Source of the DNA: CAVUXJ01 sp963814975
GTDB lineage: Bacteria > Acidobacteriota > Vicinamibacteria > Vicinamibacterales > CAVVIG01
Direction of reading: 5' to 3'
Length of the DNA stretch: 64,000 nucleotides
Assembly: GCA_963814975.1 (NCBI GenBank)
Contig: CAWFFB010000015.1
Span: 186,001-250,000 of the forward strand
A program made the translations under genes and the position numbers. Below are positions 1-9,261 of the stretch, in pieces. How positions within the stretch are numbered: position 1 is the first letter of the stretch; every line of letters begins with the position of its first letter. The notes below the pieces were generated by a model. The model did not search any database. It was not told the DNA's origin and worked only from the letters and a program-made list of their open reading frames with translations.

Positions 1-159
1 GCGATCGAAGAACGGCAGGGTCTGATGGTGGCCTGTCTGGAGGAAATCGCCTACCGCAAGAGTTATATCAGTGCGGAGGACCTCACACGGCTCGCCAGAG
101 CGATGGAAGCCAGCGCCTATGGGCAGTATCTGTGCCGCGTTCTCGAACACGAGCGCTGA
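1..159 (+). CDS. rfbA: Glucose-1-phosphate thymidylyltransferase, C-terminal fragment
   Basis: An open frame enters from the window edge and ends at a TGA at 157-159, giving 52 residues. It reads AIEERQGLMVACLEEIAYRK, then an ISAEDL..LARAM stretch and a YGQYL..VLE end, which matches the conserved C-terminus of RmlA/RfbA (the GLKVACLEEIAY and GYGQYL signatures). The enzyme makes dTDP-glucose from dTTP and glucose-1-phosphate, the first step of dTDP-rhamnose synthesis for surface polysaccharide. Only the tail is present, so start, promoter and catalytic domain are outside the window. Confidence 0.85.
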   Translation, partial: AIEERQGLMVACLEEIAYRKSYISAEDLTRLARAMEASAYGQYLCRVLEHER

Positions 160-401
160 AGCAGTCAGGAGGGTGGCGCGTTCCACGGCCTCGAGCGTAC
201 TGACCGGCGTCAGCGGCCCGTGAATTGTCCGGCTGTGGCCTTCGCACGCGAGCGCGTGCCGGGACCGGCACTTCCGTAACACGGAAAAGGTGGCGGGCAG
301 TCATTTCTCCAACCACAACCGAATTCAGTAAGCTGACCGGTGGCGCACTCGCTGAGGCCCGAACCCTCAGGTGCTCTGACAGCCGACTGTTTGCTGGAAC
401 A

Positions 402-1172
402 ATGCCAATGACGCGCATCGATCTCAACGCGGACGTCGGCGAATCCTTCGGGGTTTACTCAATCGGTCACGACGCCGCGCTGATGAAGGCGATCACTTCG
501 GCGAACGTCGCGGCCGGGTTTCACGCGGGCGATCCGTCCGTGCTTCGCGCTACGATTCGGCTCGCGAGAGCGAGCGGCGTTGCGGTCGGCGCTCATCCTG
601 GCTTTCCGGATCTGGTGGGCTTCGGGCGCCGCGAGCTGCAGATCACGCCTCGAGACGCCGAAGACTGTGTCCTCTATCAGGTCGCCGCAGTGGCGGGCGT
701 CGCGGCCGCTGAGAGCGTGCGGCTGCAGCATGTCAAACCGCACGGCGCGCTCTACAACATGGCCGCTCGCGATGCCGCGCTGGCGGCGGCGATCGCCCGG
801 GCGATTGTCGCCTTCGACCGCTCCCTCATCCTGTTTGGCCCACCGGATTCTCAATTGCTGAAGGCCGGGCATGCCGCTGGCCTGCGCGTCGCGGCGGAGG
901 GGTTCGCCGATCGCGGCTATGAGCCCGACGCCTCGCTGGCCTCGCGCCACAAACCCGGGTCGCTGATAGACGACCCGGAGGTGGTCGTCGCGCGGGCTGT
1001 GCGGATGGCGAAGGACCAAACGGTGCAGGCGCTCGACGGCAGCGTCCTGCGCCTCGTCGTCGATACGGTGTGCGTCCACGGAGACACGCCTGGATCGGAC
1101 CAGCTCGCAGCCACCCTGCGCGCCGGGCTCGAAGCCGCAGGCATCACCGTGCGAGCCATCGGCCAGGGGTGA
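402..1172 (+). CDS. pxpA: LamB/YcsF family protein (5-oxoprolinase subunit A-like)
   Basis: The 256-residue product opens with the family signature IDLNADVGESFG and contains ANVAAGFHAGDP, VGAHPGFPDL, HVKPHGALYN, EGFADRGYEPDASL and VCVHGDTPG, all hallmarks of LamB/YcsF proteins. PxpA works with PxpB and PxpC in ATP-dependent cleavage of 5-oxoproline to glutamate; no pxpB or pxpC gene is beside it here, so the substrate is inferred from the family only. The frame stays open upstream to 225, but the family starts just before IDLN, so I take the ATG at 402 (408 is also possible). The Shine-Dalgarno region is weak. The gene converges on the GtrA fusion gene, with an inverted heptad array between them. 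Confidence 0.88.
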   Translation: MPMTRIDLNADVGESFGVYSIGHDAALMKAITSANVAAGFHAGDPSVLRATIRLARASGVAVGAHPGFPDLVGFGRRELQITPRDAEDCVLYQVAAVAGVAAAESVRLQHVKPHGALYNMAARDAALAAAIARAIVAFDRSLILFGPPDSQLLKAGHAAGLRVAAEGFADRGYEPDASLASRHKPGSLIDDPEVVVARAVRMAKDQTVQALDGSVLRLVVDTVCVHGDTPGSDQLAATLRAGLEAAGITVRAIGQG

Positions 1173-1180
1173 TTCACAAA

Positions 1181-1281
1181 AGTCTGAAATCTGAAATCTG
1201 AAGTCTGAAATGATCTCGCAGGCACTCACACCGTAGATTCCGCCCCGCGTTCACACTTCAGACTTCAGGTTTCAGGTTTCA
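1181..1281. repeat. Inverted heptad array (TCTGAAA type)
   Basis: The forward arm at about 1183-1210 is four 7-bp units of the form TCTGAAR. After a spacer of about 45 bases, a reverse-complement arm at about 1254-1281 carries CTTCAGA/CTTCAGG/TTTCAGG-type heptads. The two arms can pair into a long imperfect hairpin between convergent genes, so a bidirectional terminator is a reasonable role. The last codons and the stop of the leftward gene lie inside the reverse arm. Confidence 0.85.
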
Positions 1282-2352
1282 TATTTTTCGGTCTTCTCCA
1301 TGTGCCGACGGAGTGCCTCCAGCGTCTGCGTGATCGACTCGCGGGCGATGCGGCTAATCAGCATTCCGGCTGCGGGTCGTAGGATGGCGGGGACCGCCCG
1401 GCTGAGCGACAGCGACTCGAGGTCAACGCGTACGGCGTCACCGACCTGGACATACCGCCAATAGGAGTTCAGCCGCCACAGGAAGCCCCGGTCTCCCCCG
1501 TCGACCTCGGCGATCCGCGTCGCGACGCTTCGGCTGGTGGCCAGAGCCGCCGAATGACGACGAAATGTCATCGTGTGCTCCGTCTCATAGGTCACCGTCA
1601 TGATCGTGCGACGAACGAGTTTCAAATAGACGTGAAGCGAGTCGGCCGACCGCTCGAGCACGCGTGCTTCGAGCACGTCCCGCTGCGGCGGCGGGGTGCC
1701 GGGATGCATCAACGTGACGGAGCACGTGGTCGACTGTGACGCCGCGAATCAATGTCGACCCTCGCCAATCGTGAATCGCTCCTCCAGGCACGTCGATCTG
1801 TGTCCCCCTCGGTTCCAGCACGGGGCGGTCCGGATCGCCGGCGATGTCCAGACGCTGTTCGGCCGCCGCGACGTAGGTGTTCCACGCGCCGATGGTCTGC
1901 GGTCGTAGTTCCGAGCCTGAGGCCTGTACGGGTGAGGTGCAAATTGCCACGGTTGCCGCCGCCGCCACACGGCCGAAGACCCAGCGATCTGAAACGATGA
2001 AGTTCGCGAGGCTGCTTCCTGCGACGGCTGCAATATTTGCCACGATCGGACTCCAGCCGAACAGCTCGACGCCGATGGCGGTCACTACCAGATTCCCGGC
2101 GATTGACGTCGCGCCGGTCGTCAGGCAATACCGTGCAATCCGTCCGGTGAGACCCTGGCGCGTGGCCGTGCGATCGCGCCAGGTCCACCGCTCGTGCCAC
2201 CAGCAATTGTGGAGGACAGCGAGTGCCACCGCGGATGCCGTCGCCGCCTCGTACGGCCAGTCGACGGCCTGCGTCAAGAACGCCAGCGCGCCGAGCTGGA
2301 GCACGAACCCGATCGCACCGACCGTGACGAACTGAGAGATGCGGCACCTCAT
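1272..2352 (-). CDS. GtrA-family membrane domain fused to a START/SRPBCC-like domain (frameshifted)
   Basis: Starting at 2352, residues 1-125 form a GtrA domain: four hydrophobic segments, with the WWHERWTW and SDRWVFG boundary motifs. GtrA proteins are thought to move undecaprenyl-phosphate-linked sugars or act as small membrane partners of glycosyltransferases. After a second hydrophobic stretch the frame continues as a START-like module (IGAWNTYV, IHDWRG, then VLEARVLERS, EHTMTF, SVATRIAEV, FLWRLNSYWRY, SLSRAVP) typical of exported acidobacterial SRPBCC proteins. The two halves are in different frames; one indel near 1705-1715 joins them. The start codon overlaps the stop of the CDP-alcohol transferase gene by 4 bp (ATGA). 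The C-terminus (KYET-stop) is encoded by the heptad repeat. Whether the joining of GtrA to START is a genuine fusion or a second indel hiding a stop cannot be settled here. Confidence 0.72.
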
Positions 2353-3060
2353 GCGGCCCTCGATTCATCGATCGGGGCCGGGCGCGGGTCCGCCGTGTGC
2401 AGCGCCACCGTGTTCGAAATCGCGCTTACGCAGAACGCAAGCGCCAATCCCGCGATCGCGACAATCCCGCCCACATCGAACAGCCTGACTTCCAGGGGTC
2501 CAACGGTAACCCACGGAGACCAGACGATCCTCAATGCCCCGACGGCAAGGACGAGGCGAAGCTCGGTAGGCCCGAACCCGAGAAACGACATGCGAAAGAT
2601 TCCGGCGGCGTGGGTCGCGAGGTACGACTCCGAGGCCACGAGCAGGTAGGCGGCGAGGAGCGTCACGGCGAGGGTTGGGTCCATGAGCCCCGAGCAGGCC
2701 AGGCCCGCAGAGCAGCCCCGCTATCCCTGCGAGGTCGATCACGTGGTCGACATAAAAGCCGTAGCGCGGCCGCTGCTGTCCTCGCACCCGCGCCACCGTA
2801 CCGTCGAGGCTGTCGCCAAACCAGTTGGCGAACAGCGACACGATGACGCCGAGCGCGGCCCACGGGGTCACACGAAAGGCGGCGAAAGACACGCCGGCCG
2901 CCAGCATCGAGAGAAGCGCCAGGGTCGAGAGGTGGTCTGAGTTGATTCGCGCGGGCAGCTGCCGGGCGATCCGCATGAGCGCACGCCGCTCCAAATCTGC
3001 CAGCACACCGTGGTGCCCGCGGCTGTGTTGACCGGGGGGCTGCGCTGGTGTCCGAGTCAT
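2349..3060 (-). CDS. CDP-alcohol phosphatidyltransferase (frameshifted)
   Basis: The CDP-alcohol transferase signature is complete: D-S-L-D-G-T-V-A-R, then eight residues, then G-F-Y-V-D-H-V-I-D, fitting D(x)2DG(x)2AR(x)8G(x)3D(x)3D. These membrane enzymes transfer a phospho-alcohol from a CDP-activated donor to make phospholipid headgroups or inositol-type lipids. The first part (about 125 residues) and the rest (MDPTLAVTLLAAYLL onward, with three more hydrophobic segments) are in different frames; one indel near 2685-2695 restores a protein of about 236 residues. Translationally coupled to the downstream GtrA gene by a 4-bp overlap. The alcohol acceptor cannot be told from sequence. Confidence 0.8.
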
Positions 3061-3155
3061 TTCAATGCCTCCACCCGGTAATGCGCAAAGTGGCAGCTGG
3101 AAAGCTCACGACACGATTGTGCTCAAGCGGCGCCGCAACCGGCGGTGGTCCGGGA

Positions 3156-3332
3156 TTAGTCTGGTTGGAGAGTGAGGTTCGTCGCATCCGGCGTGGCGCG
3201 GGTGCCTTGTTGCGAGACCGCCCTCTCCAGACAGGACGGACAGATCGTATGTGTCACGGGTGTCCGCCTTGCAGGCGCGTTGACGATCCGATTGCACCAT
3301 GCACACACCACGGCGAAAGATTCCTCAGCCAT
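3156..3332 (-). CDS. Small CxxC..CxxC zinc-ribbon-like protein
   Basis: A 58-residue protein, MAEESFAVVCAWCNRIVNAP, then HTICPSC, with two CxxC pairs about 20 residues apart, as in a minimal zinc ribbon. The ATG at 3332 is preceded by GGAG at a good distance, which decides the start over a longer open frame. Such short zinc-ribbon proteins are frequent in this lineage. Function unknown. It sits alone between the CDP-alcohol transferase gene (same strand) and the acyl-CoA ligase. Confidence 0.6.
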   Translation of the reverse strand: MAEESFAVVCAWCNRIVNAPARRTPVTHTICPSCLERAVSQQGTRATPDATNLTLQPD

Positions 3333-3506
3333 ATTGCTCCGTGACCAGGTAAGGGCGCGAACGAGGGACGCAACAAGGCTTCGCAAGTGGCATGCCATGC
3401 CGGAATGTTATCGATCTCACCTGAGAGACAACTTGGGTGAATCCCGCGTGTTTAAGGATTGAGCACTGCGGGATCAGAACCGGCACACTATACAGGCCGT
3501 GGCGGT

Positions 3507-5208
3507 CTATCCGCCCTCTCTGAGCGCGCGGCGCAGGACTTTGCCAACCATCGTCTTCGGGAGCTCGGAACGGAACTCAATCCGCGAGGGAACCTTGTAC
3601 GGCGCGAGTGTCTCGCGACAAAAGGTCCGCAGCTCCGCCTCGGTTGCCGTCTGGCCCGTGCGCAGCACCACCCAGGCTTTGACCGCCTCACCCTTCGTGT
3701 TGTCGGGAATGCCAGCGACCCCTGCCTCGGCGACCGCCGGATGCGACGTCAGTGTTTCTTCGATTTCACGGGGCCACACCTGGAAGCCGCTCGTCTTGAT
3801 CAGATCCTTCTTGCGATCGACGATGAACAGATACCCATCCTCGTCGAGATATCCCAGATCGCCCGTGTGCAGCCACCGGCGCGCGCCGCCGGGTTCCAGG
3901 TGGTCTCTGCAGCACGGCAGCGGTTTCGTCCAGTCGATTCCAGAAGCCGATCATCAGCTGAGGAGCGGAAAAGCAGATCTCGCCGACCTCGCCGGACGGG
4001 AGCTCGCGGGTGCCTTCGTCGCCGTCGACGATCCGCACATACACGTCGGGCAGCGGCATGCCCACCGAGCCGGTCTTGTTCGGCCCGTTCACCGGGTTGA
4101 CGCAGAGCGCCATCATGGCTTCGGTGAGCGAGTAGCCCTCGACGAGCCGTCCGCCGGTCAACGATTCGAATCGATGCTTCGTATCGGCCATCAGCGCCGC
4201 AGCGCCAGAGAAGCAGATTTTGATCGACTTGAAGTCGACTTTTCCGCGCTGAACGTCATGATGGTTGAGAAGCGCAACATAGAGCGTCGGTACGCCGTTC
4301 AAGAAGGCCGGCTTCACGCGCCGGATGGTCGCGATCAAGTCGTGCAGGTCGCGTGGATTGGGCACCAGCGCGATCGGGTTGCCGGTGACGAGCGCCAGGG
4401 CCTGGACGCCGACGTTGGCGTAGACGTGGAAAAGCGGCAGAGGCAGCATGATGACGTTCGTGCCTGCTCCCAGGATCGATTCGGTCCACGCCTGTATTTG
4501 CAGACCGCTCATGACGTACGCGCCGTGACTGCCCAGCACGCCTTTGGGCGTGCCGGTTGTTCCACCGCTCATCAGCAGGACGGCGGGGTCGCCGGCGGCG
4601 AGCGTGGCGCGCGCCGGGATCGATCCACGGTGGGCGGACAGCAGGTTCGAGAAGTCGTAGTCCTCAGGGGCCAGAGCGACGCGATCGCCATCCCGGCGCT
4701 CGCGTACCAAGGTGAAGAGCAGGCGGAGCAGCGGAGGAAAGTAGTCCTTGATGTTGGTCGCGATGACGCGGCGAAGCGGCGTGCGCGGCTGCACGCGCTT
4801 GACGCGCTGGTAGAAGCGCGTCAGCGTGACGATCGTCTCGATCCCGCAATCGATCAGCGCGCCTTCGAGCTCGTGCTCGGTGTAGATCGGGTTCAGCGGG
4901 GTCACGATCGCGCCAATCTTCCACGCGCCGAGCTCCGCGATGAAGAACTGAGGACAGTTCGGGAGCAGCAGCGCCAGGCGGTCGCCGCGGCTGACGCCAA
5001 GGGCGATCAACGCGGCCGCACAACCATCGCTCGAACGTTCGAGCTCGCTGTAGGTGACCCTTGCCCCCTTGAACAGGAGTGCGGGTGCATCCGGCCGGTC
5101 CCGGGCTGCCTGGGAGACGTAATCGAGCAGCGTCCGGTCCGGATAGGGGCTGAGCGTCGCTGGCACACCGGCGTCGTAGTGGGCGAGCCACGGGGCTGAT
5201 GGAGTCAT
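3507..5208 (-). CDS. fadD: Long-chain fatty acid-CoA ligase (frameshifted)
   Basis: This is an AMP-forming acyl-CoA synthetase. It has the adenylate-binding loop MSGGTTGTPKG, the EGYSLTEAM motif, and, in the second frame, LHTGDLGYLDEDGYLFIVDR followed by the C-terminal lid ending PKTMVGKVLRR with the catalytic lysine. It activates fatty acids with ATP and CoA for degradation or lipid synthesis. The N-terminal 430 residues and the C-terminal 130 are in different frames; a single indel near 3895-3915, just after FWNRLDETAAVLQ, repairs it to about 565 residues, the normal family length. It follows argF on the same strand with a 40-base gap that contains its own TATAAT box. Confidence 0.85.
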
Positions 5209-5218
5209 CCGCGCGCCG

Positions 5219-5224
5219 ATTATA
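5219..5224 (-). promoter_or_regulatory. Candidate -10 box for fadD
   Basis: A perfect TATAAT on the minus strand ends about 10 bases before the fadD start codon, so any transcript would have a very short leader or none. No convincing -35 element is seen at 16-18 bases upstream. Inferred from consensus only. Confidence 0.35.
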
Positions 5225-5248
5225 CGTGCCCGACTTGGCGTGGTCGTG

Positions 5249-6226
5249 TCAGAGGAGCGCGGGATTCAGCAACATGTGCAGCAGGGCTTTCTGGCAATGG
5301 AGGCGGTTTTCCGCCTGATCGAACACGACAGAGGCGCCCGACTCGAAGACGTCGGTCGTCACCTCTTCGCCGCAGTGCGCGGGCAGGCAGTGCATGAATA
5401 GCGCGTTGGGCTTGGCCACCGCCATGACTGCTTCATTGACCTGGTAGGGAGCGAAGATCTGTCGCCTGAGGCCGGCCTCCGCTTCTTTCCCCATCGACGT
5501 CCAGGTATCGGTATAGACAGCGTCGGCGCCGGCGACGGCGTCTGCGACTTCGGTAAACAGCCGCAAGCGCGCTCCGAAGCGCGCGATGCCGGTTGCCTGC
5601 TGGACTGCCGCGTGGGGCAGCTGGTAGCCGTCCGGACTCGCGATGTGCACGTGCACGCCAAGCATCGCCGCCGCATGCGTCAGCGACACGGCGACGTTGT
5701 TGCCGTCACCGACGTACGCGATCGTGCGGCCGCGCAGCGATCCCCACCGCTCGCGCAGCGTCAGGCAGTCGGCGAGCGCCTGGCACGGGTGCTGCTCGTC
5801 GGTCAGCGCATTCACGACGTGCAGCTGCGGCGCGGCTGCAGCGAATTCTTCGAGCACGCGGTGCGAAAAAGTCCGGATGACCACCGCCTCGACCCACCGT
5901 TCGAGGGTTCGCGCGACATGCGCGACCGCTTCCCGGCGTCCGAGTCCGATGTCCGGCTGCAGTGCGACCACGTCGCCCCCGAGCTCGCGAACGGCGATTT
6001 CGAAGGTCGAGCGCGTGCGCAGGGACGCCTTCTCGAAGAGCATCGCGACGTGACGGCCCGCGAGCGCCTGGGCCATCGGAGCGTCGCGTCCCAGCGAGCG
6101 GTCGGCCTTCATCTGCGCGGCGAGAGCCAGGCACCGCTCGAGGTGAAGGGGCTCAAAATCAAGGACGGACAGGAAGTCCTTGCGGGCCCGTGCGCCGATC
6201 GAGGGCGAGGGTGTCATCATCGTCAT
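5249..6226 (-). CDS. argF: Ornithine carbamoyltransferase
   Basis: A 325-residue transcarbamylase making citrulline from ornithine and carbamoyl phosphate in the cytoplasm. The carbamoyl-phosphate loop is present as EKASLRTRSTFE, followed by DEQHPCQALADC, VGDGNNVAVSL and the ornithine-site FMHCLPAH. The frame is open well upstream, but that stretch overlaps argJ. The ATG at 6226 (8 bases after the argJ stop) gives the usual N-terminus, and further ATGs follow at 6220 and 6217. Last gene of the leftward arginine operon. Confidence 0.93.
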   Translation of the reverse strand: MTMMTPSPSIGARARKDFLSVLDFEPLHLERCLALAAQMKADRSLGRDAPMAQALAGRHVAMLFEKASLRTRSTFEIAVRELGGDVVALQPDIGLGRREAVAHVARTLERWVEAVVIRTFSHRVLEEFAAAAPQLHVVNALTDEQHPCQALADCLTLRERWGSLRGRTIAYVGDGNNVAVSLTHAAAMLGVHVHIASPDGYQLPHAAVQQATGIARFGARLRLFTEVADAVAGADAVYTDTWTSMGKEAEAGLRRQIFAPYQVNEAVMAVAKPNALFMHCLPAHCGEEVTTDVFESGASVVFDQAENRLHCQKALLHMLLNPALL

Positions 6227-6233
6227 TGCGGTC

Positions 6234-7454
6234 TTACGTCCTGTACTCTGCGTTGATGCGGACGTACTCGGCGCTGAGATCGCACGTCCATACCGTCGAG
6301 GACGCCGTGCCCACGCCGAGATCCACGAGCAGCGCGATCTCGTCGTTCTTGAGATACGCGGCGGCTTCCGGTGCCGCCTCGTCGTACGGCCGCCCGTCCT
6401 TGAAGAGCACGATCGGCCCGATCTTGACAGCGGCGCGCGACAGCTCGAACCCGACGCCGGCCCGGCCCGCAACCGCGATCAGGCGGCCCCAGTTGGGGTC
6501 GCCGCCGTGGATGGCGGTTTTCACCAGCAGCGAGTTGGCGATGGCCTTCGCGGCTTGGCGCGCTTCGGATGCCGACGACGCGCCGGTCACGGTGACGGTG
6601 ACAAGCTTGGTCGCGCCTTCACCGCCGCGCACGATGCCCAGTGCCAGTCGCAGGCATACGCTGCCCAGCGCGTGCGCGAAAGCCTCGTAGCTTCCGGCGT
6701 CGACGGTCACCCCGCTCGTGCCGTTCGCGAGCAGCATCACGCAGTCGTTCGTCGAGCACTCTCCGTCGACAGTGATGGCGTTGAACGTCTCGTTGACGGT
6801 TTCGCGAAGCGCCCGATCGAGAAGCGCCGGAGGCACCGCGGCATCGGTTGTCACAAAAGCCAGCATCGTCGCCATTTTCGGCTCGATCATGCCGGACCCC
6901 TTGGCCATCCCGCCGATGGCGATCTCGCGTCCGCCGAGGGAGACGCGCGCGGCGGCCTCCTTCGGAAAGGGATCCGTCGTCATGATCGCCCGGGCCGCCA
7001 ACCCGCCCTGATCGCCGGCCAGGGCGGTCAGGGCGGCGGGAAGGCCACGCCGAATCCTGTCGATGTCGAGCGCGACGCCTATGACACCTGTTGACGAAAC
7101 CAGGACGTGCTCGACCGGACACGCGATCAGCTGCGCCGTCTCGACGGCCATTTCACGCGCGACCCGAACGCCGGCATCACCCGTGCACGCGTTGGCACAA
7201 CCGCTGTTCACGACGATCGCGCGCGCGATCCCACCGGACCGCTGCAAGTGTTCGCGCGAGACAACGACGGGCGCCGCCTGTGCCCGGTTCGTGGTGAAGA
7301 CGGCGGCGGCCGTCGCCGGCCGCTCAGAGACGAGCAGCGCGAGATCAAGCCCTTGCGCCTTGATGCCGGCACTGACACCGGCCGCCCGGAATCCCTGCGG
7401 CGTCGTGACGCCACCCGAGATCGTTTCCTGGGTATCGAAGGTCGAGGCGGTCAT
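6234..7454 (-). CDS. argJ: Bifunctional glutamate N-acetyltransferase / amino-acid acetyltransferase
   Basis: A 406-residue ArgJ. The autoproteolysis site is intact in KGSGMIEPKMATMLAF, where cleavage before the Thr yields the two chains with the new N-terminal Thr as nucleophile. Other family motifs are VVNSGCANACTG, NDCVMLLANGTSG and the C-terminal EYVRINAEYRT. ArgJ recycles the acetyl group from N-acetylornithine to glutamate, so with the adjacent GNAT-type synthase the pathway is cyclic with a priming enzyme. It overlaps the upstream GNAT gene by 4 bp (ATGA). Confidence 0.95.
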   Translation of the reverse strand: MTASTFDTQETISGGVTTPQGFRAAGVSAGIKAQGLDLALLVSERPATAAAVFTTNRAQAAPVVVSREHLQRSGGIARAIVVNSGCANACTGDAGVRVAREMAVETAQLIACPVEHVLVSSTGVIGVALDIDRIRRGLPAALTALAGDQGGLAARAIMTTDPFPKEAAARVSLGGREIAIGGMAKGSGMIEPKMATMLAFVTTDAAVPPALLDRALRETVNETFNAITVDGECSTNDCVMLLANGTSGVTVDAGSYEAFAHALGSVCLRLALGIVRGGEGATKLVTVTVTGASSASEARQAAKAIANSLLVKTAIHGGDPNWGRLIAVAGRAGVGFELSRAAVKIGPIVLFKDGRPYDEAAPEAAAYLKNDEIALLVDLGVGTASSTVWTCDLSAEYVRINAEYRT

Positions 7455-7978
7455 ACGTGGCGGACGGCGCCGGCGGAGTCATGGTTGACCCCCTCGGACG
7501 AGAAGGCATCGAGCGGCAGCAACATCGCGTACTGCCCGCACTGCCGGAACAAGGGACACTTCACGCAGTCGGTGAAGATCTTCTCCGGCAGCCAGAGGTG
7601 CGGAACGATCGAGAACCCCATCCGGCTGAAATAACCAGGCCGGTGCGTGAACGCGCAGAGCTTCTCGAATCCCTCCCGGCGCGCGCGCTGGCGCAGTTCC
7701 TCGACGAGCATCGCGCCGACGCCGGTGCCCCGGGTCTTCGGGTCGACGGCAAGCGACCGCACCTCGGCCACGTGGGAACTGAGGGGCACCAGATCGGCGC
7801 ACCCCACCATCGTCCTTCCGCGCATCGCGACGACGAACCGCCCCGCGTGCAGGGTGAGATCGCCCAGCTCCCGCGGGAGCAGCCGCCCCACTGCGAGGTT
7901 TGACGAGATGAGCGCGTGCAGCTTCGACGCCTGCGACGGGTCGGCGGTCCGAAGAGTGACTCGCGTCGGCTTCCTCAT
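7451..7978 (-). CDS. argA: GNAT-family N-acetylglutamate synthase (short ArgA type)
   Basis: A 175-residue acetyltransferase with the acetyl-CoA motif VDPKTRGTGVGAMLVEELRQ and the C-terminal cysteine cluster DCVKCPLFRQCGQYAMLL characteristic of short, stand-alone N-acetylglutamate synthases. It would prime arginine synthesis by acetylating glutamate. Its place between argD and argJ, overlapping both by 4 bp, supports the assignment. The kinase-like regulatory domain of enterobacterial ArgA is absent. Confidence 0.85.
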   Translation of the reverse strand: MRKPTRVTLRTADPSQASKLHALISSNLAVGRLLPRELGDLTLHAGRFVVAMRGRTMVGCADLVPLSSHVAEVRSLAVDPKTRGTGVGAMLVEELRQRARREGFEKLCAFTHRPGYFSRMGFSIVPHLWLPEKIFTDCVKCPLFRQCGQYAMLLPLDAFSSEGVNHDSAGAVRHV

Positions 7979-9195
7979 CTGGAATGCCCTCCATCCCGGA
8001 CCACAGCGCTGAAGGCCGCGTCCAGTCGTCCGAGCGCCTCGTCGGCCTCGGATTCGGTGATCACCAGTGGTGGCAGCAGACGAACCACTGTTTCGGCTGT
8101 GCGGTTGACGATGACGCGGCGTTCCAACGCGGCGGAGATGACCGGCCCGGCGTCACTCGTCAGCTCGAGGCCCCACATCAACCCGCAGCCCCGCACGTCC
8201 TTGATGATGACGTGCCGGTCGGCCATCGCCCGGAGCCGCTGCTCGAAATATCGGCCCATGCCGCCTACATGGGCGATCAATCCGCCGCCGACGAGCTCGT
8301 CGAGGAAGCACAATACCGCGCGGCATGCCAGCAGATTGCCGCCGTATGTGCTGCCGTGGTCGCCAAACGAAATCTTTCCCGCGACTTCTTCGGCGACGAG
8401 CGTGGCGCCAACCGGCACGCCGGCACCCAGCGCCTTGCCGAGCGACACCAAATGAGGCTTCAGCCCGATGACCCCGAAATAGAACGGGTACCCCGTGCGG
8501 CCGAGACCGCTTTGTACTTCGTCGGCGATGACGAGCGCGCCAGTCTTCGCGGACATCTCGTTGACCGCCGCGGCGAACGCCGGCGTCAGCGGGCGCACGC
8601 CCCCTTCACCCTGGATCGGTTCAACGATGATGGCGGCCGTGTTTGTCGATACGGCGGACCGCAGGGCGGCGGAATCGTTGGCCGGAATGAAGCGCACACC
8701 AGGCAGCAGCGGTGCGAACGGCGCGCGATAGTGCTCGTCCCAGGTAACCGACAGCGATCCGAGCGTGCGGCCGTGAAACGACTGTTCGAGCGCGACGAAA
8801 TCAGCTCGTGGCTCGCCGCGCGTGTACCAATATCGGCGCGCCAGCTTGAGGCACGCTTCGACCGCTTCGGTTCCGCTGTTGCAGAAGAACGCGCGCGGCA
8901 GCCCCGACAGGTGCGCGAGCCGCTCGGCGGCCTGGCCCTGCAACGGGTGAAAGAACAGGTTCGAGGTGTGCAGCAGCAGCTGCGCTTGCTCGGCAATGGC
9001 GTTCGCCAGGCCAGGGTGGGCATGACCGAGAGAAGCCACGCCGATGCCAGAGAGGAGGTCGAGATACTCACGGCCCTCCACATCGAACAGCCTCACGCCC
9101 TCGCCGCGGACGAACGTGACCGGCAGCCGGCGATACGTTTGCAGCACGTGTCGCGATTCCAGCGCCTGGATGCCGTCTATAGTCGTTTGCGTCAT
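7975..9195 (-). CDS. argD: Acetylornithine aminotransferase
   Basis: A 406-residue class III PLP aminotransferase. Visible motifs are FFCNSGTEAVEACLKLARR, SFHGRTLGSLS, IVEPIQGEGGV, VIADEVQSGLGRTG, and SLGKALGAGVP with the Schiff-base lysine. It converts N-acetylglutamate semialdehyde to N-acetylornithine. Class III enzymes are hard to separate by sequence, but the position inside the arginine operon decides the call. It overlaps the GNAT gene by 4 bp and lies 66 bases after argB. Confidence 0.94.
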   Translation of the reverse strand: MTQTTIDGIQALESRHVLQTYRRLPVTFVRGEGVRLFDVEGREYLDLLSGIGVASLGHAHPGLANAIAEQAQLLLHTSNLFFHPLQGQAAERLAHLSGLPRAFFCNSGTEAVEACLKLARRYWYTRGEPRADFVALEQSFHGRTLGSLSVTWDEHYRAPFAPLLPGVRFIPANDSAALRSAVSTNTAAIIVEPIQGEGGVRPLTPAFAAAVNEMSAKTGALVIADEVQSGLGRTGYPFYFGVIGLKPHLVSLGKALGAGVPVGATLVAEEVAGKISFGDHGSTYGGNLLACRAVLCFLDELVGGGLIAHVGGMGRYFEQRLRAMADRHVIIKDVRGCGLMWGLELTSDAGPVISAALERRVIVNRTAETVVRLLPPLVITESEADEALGRLDAAFSAVVRDGGHSR

Positions 9196-9261
9196 GTCTT
9201 CTGGCAGGACTCACGTCCCGCGCTGCCTCCGTATCTCGCTACGCCCCGATCGGACCTCCCG

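Noticed and set aside
1181..1281. CRISPR-like appearance of the heptad arrays
   Set aside because: Units are 7 bp with no unique spacers, and no cas genes are nearby.
3499..5199. Long plus-strand open frame opposite fadD
   Set aside because: It is antisense to an acyl-CoA ligase with clear motifs, rich in Arg/Ala from high-GC antisense reading, and has no domain of its own.
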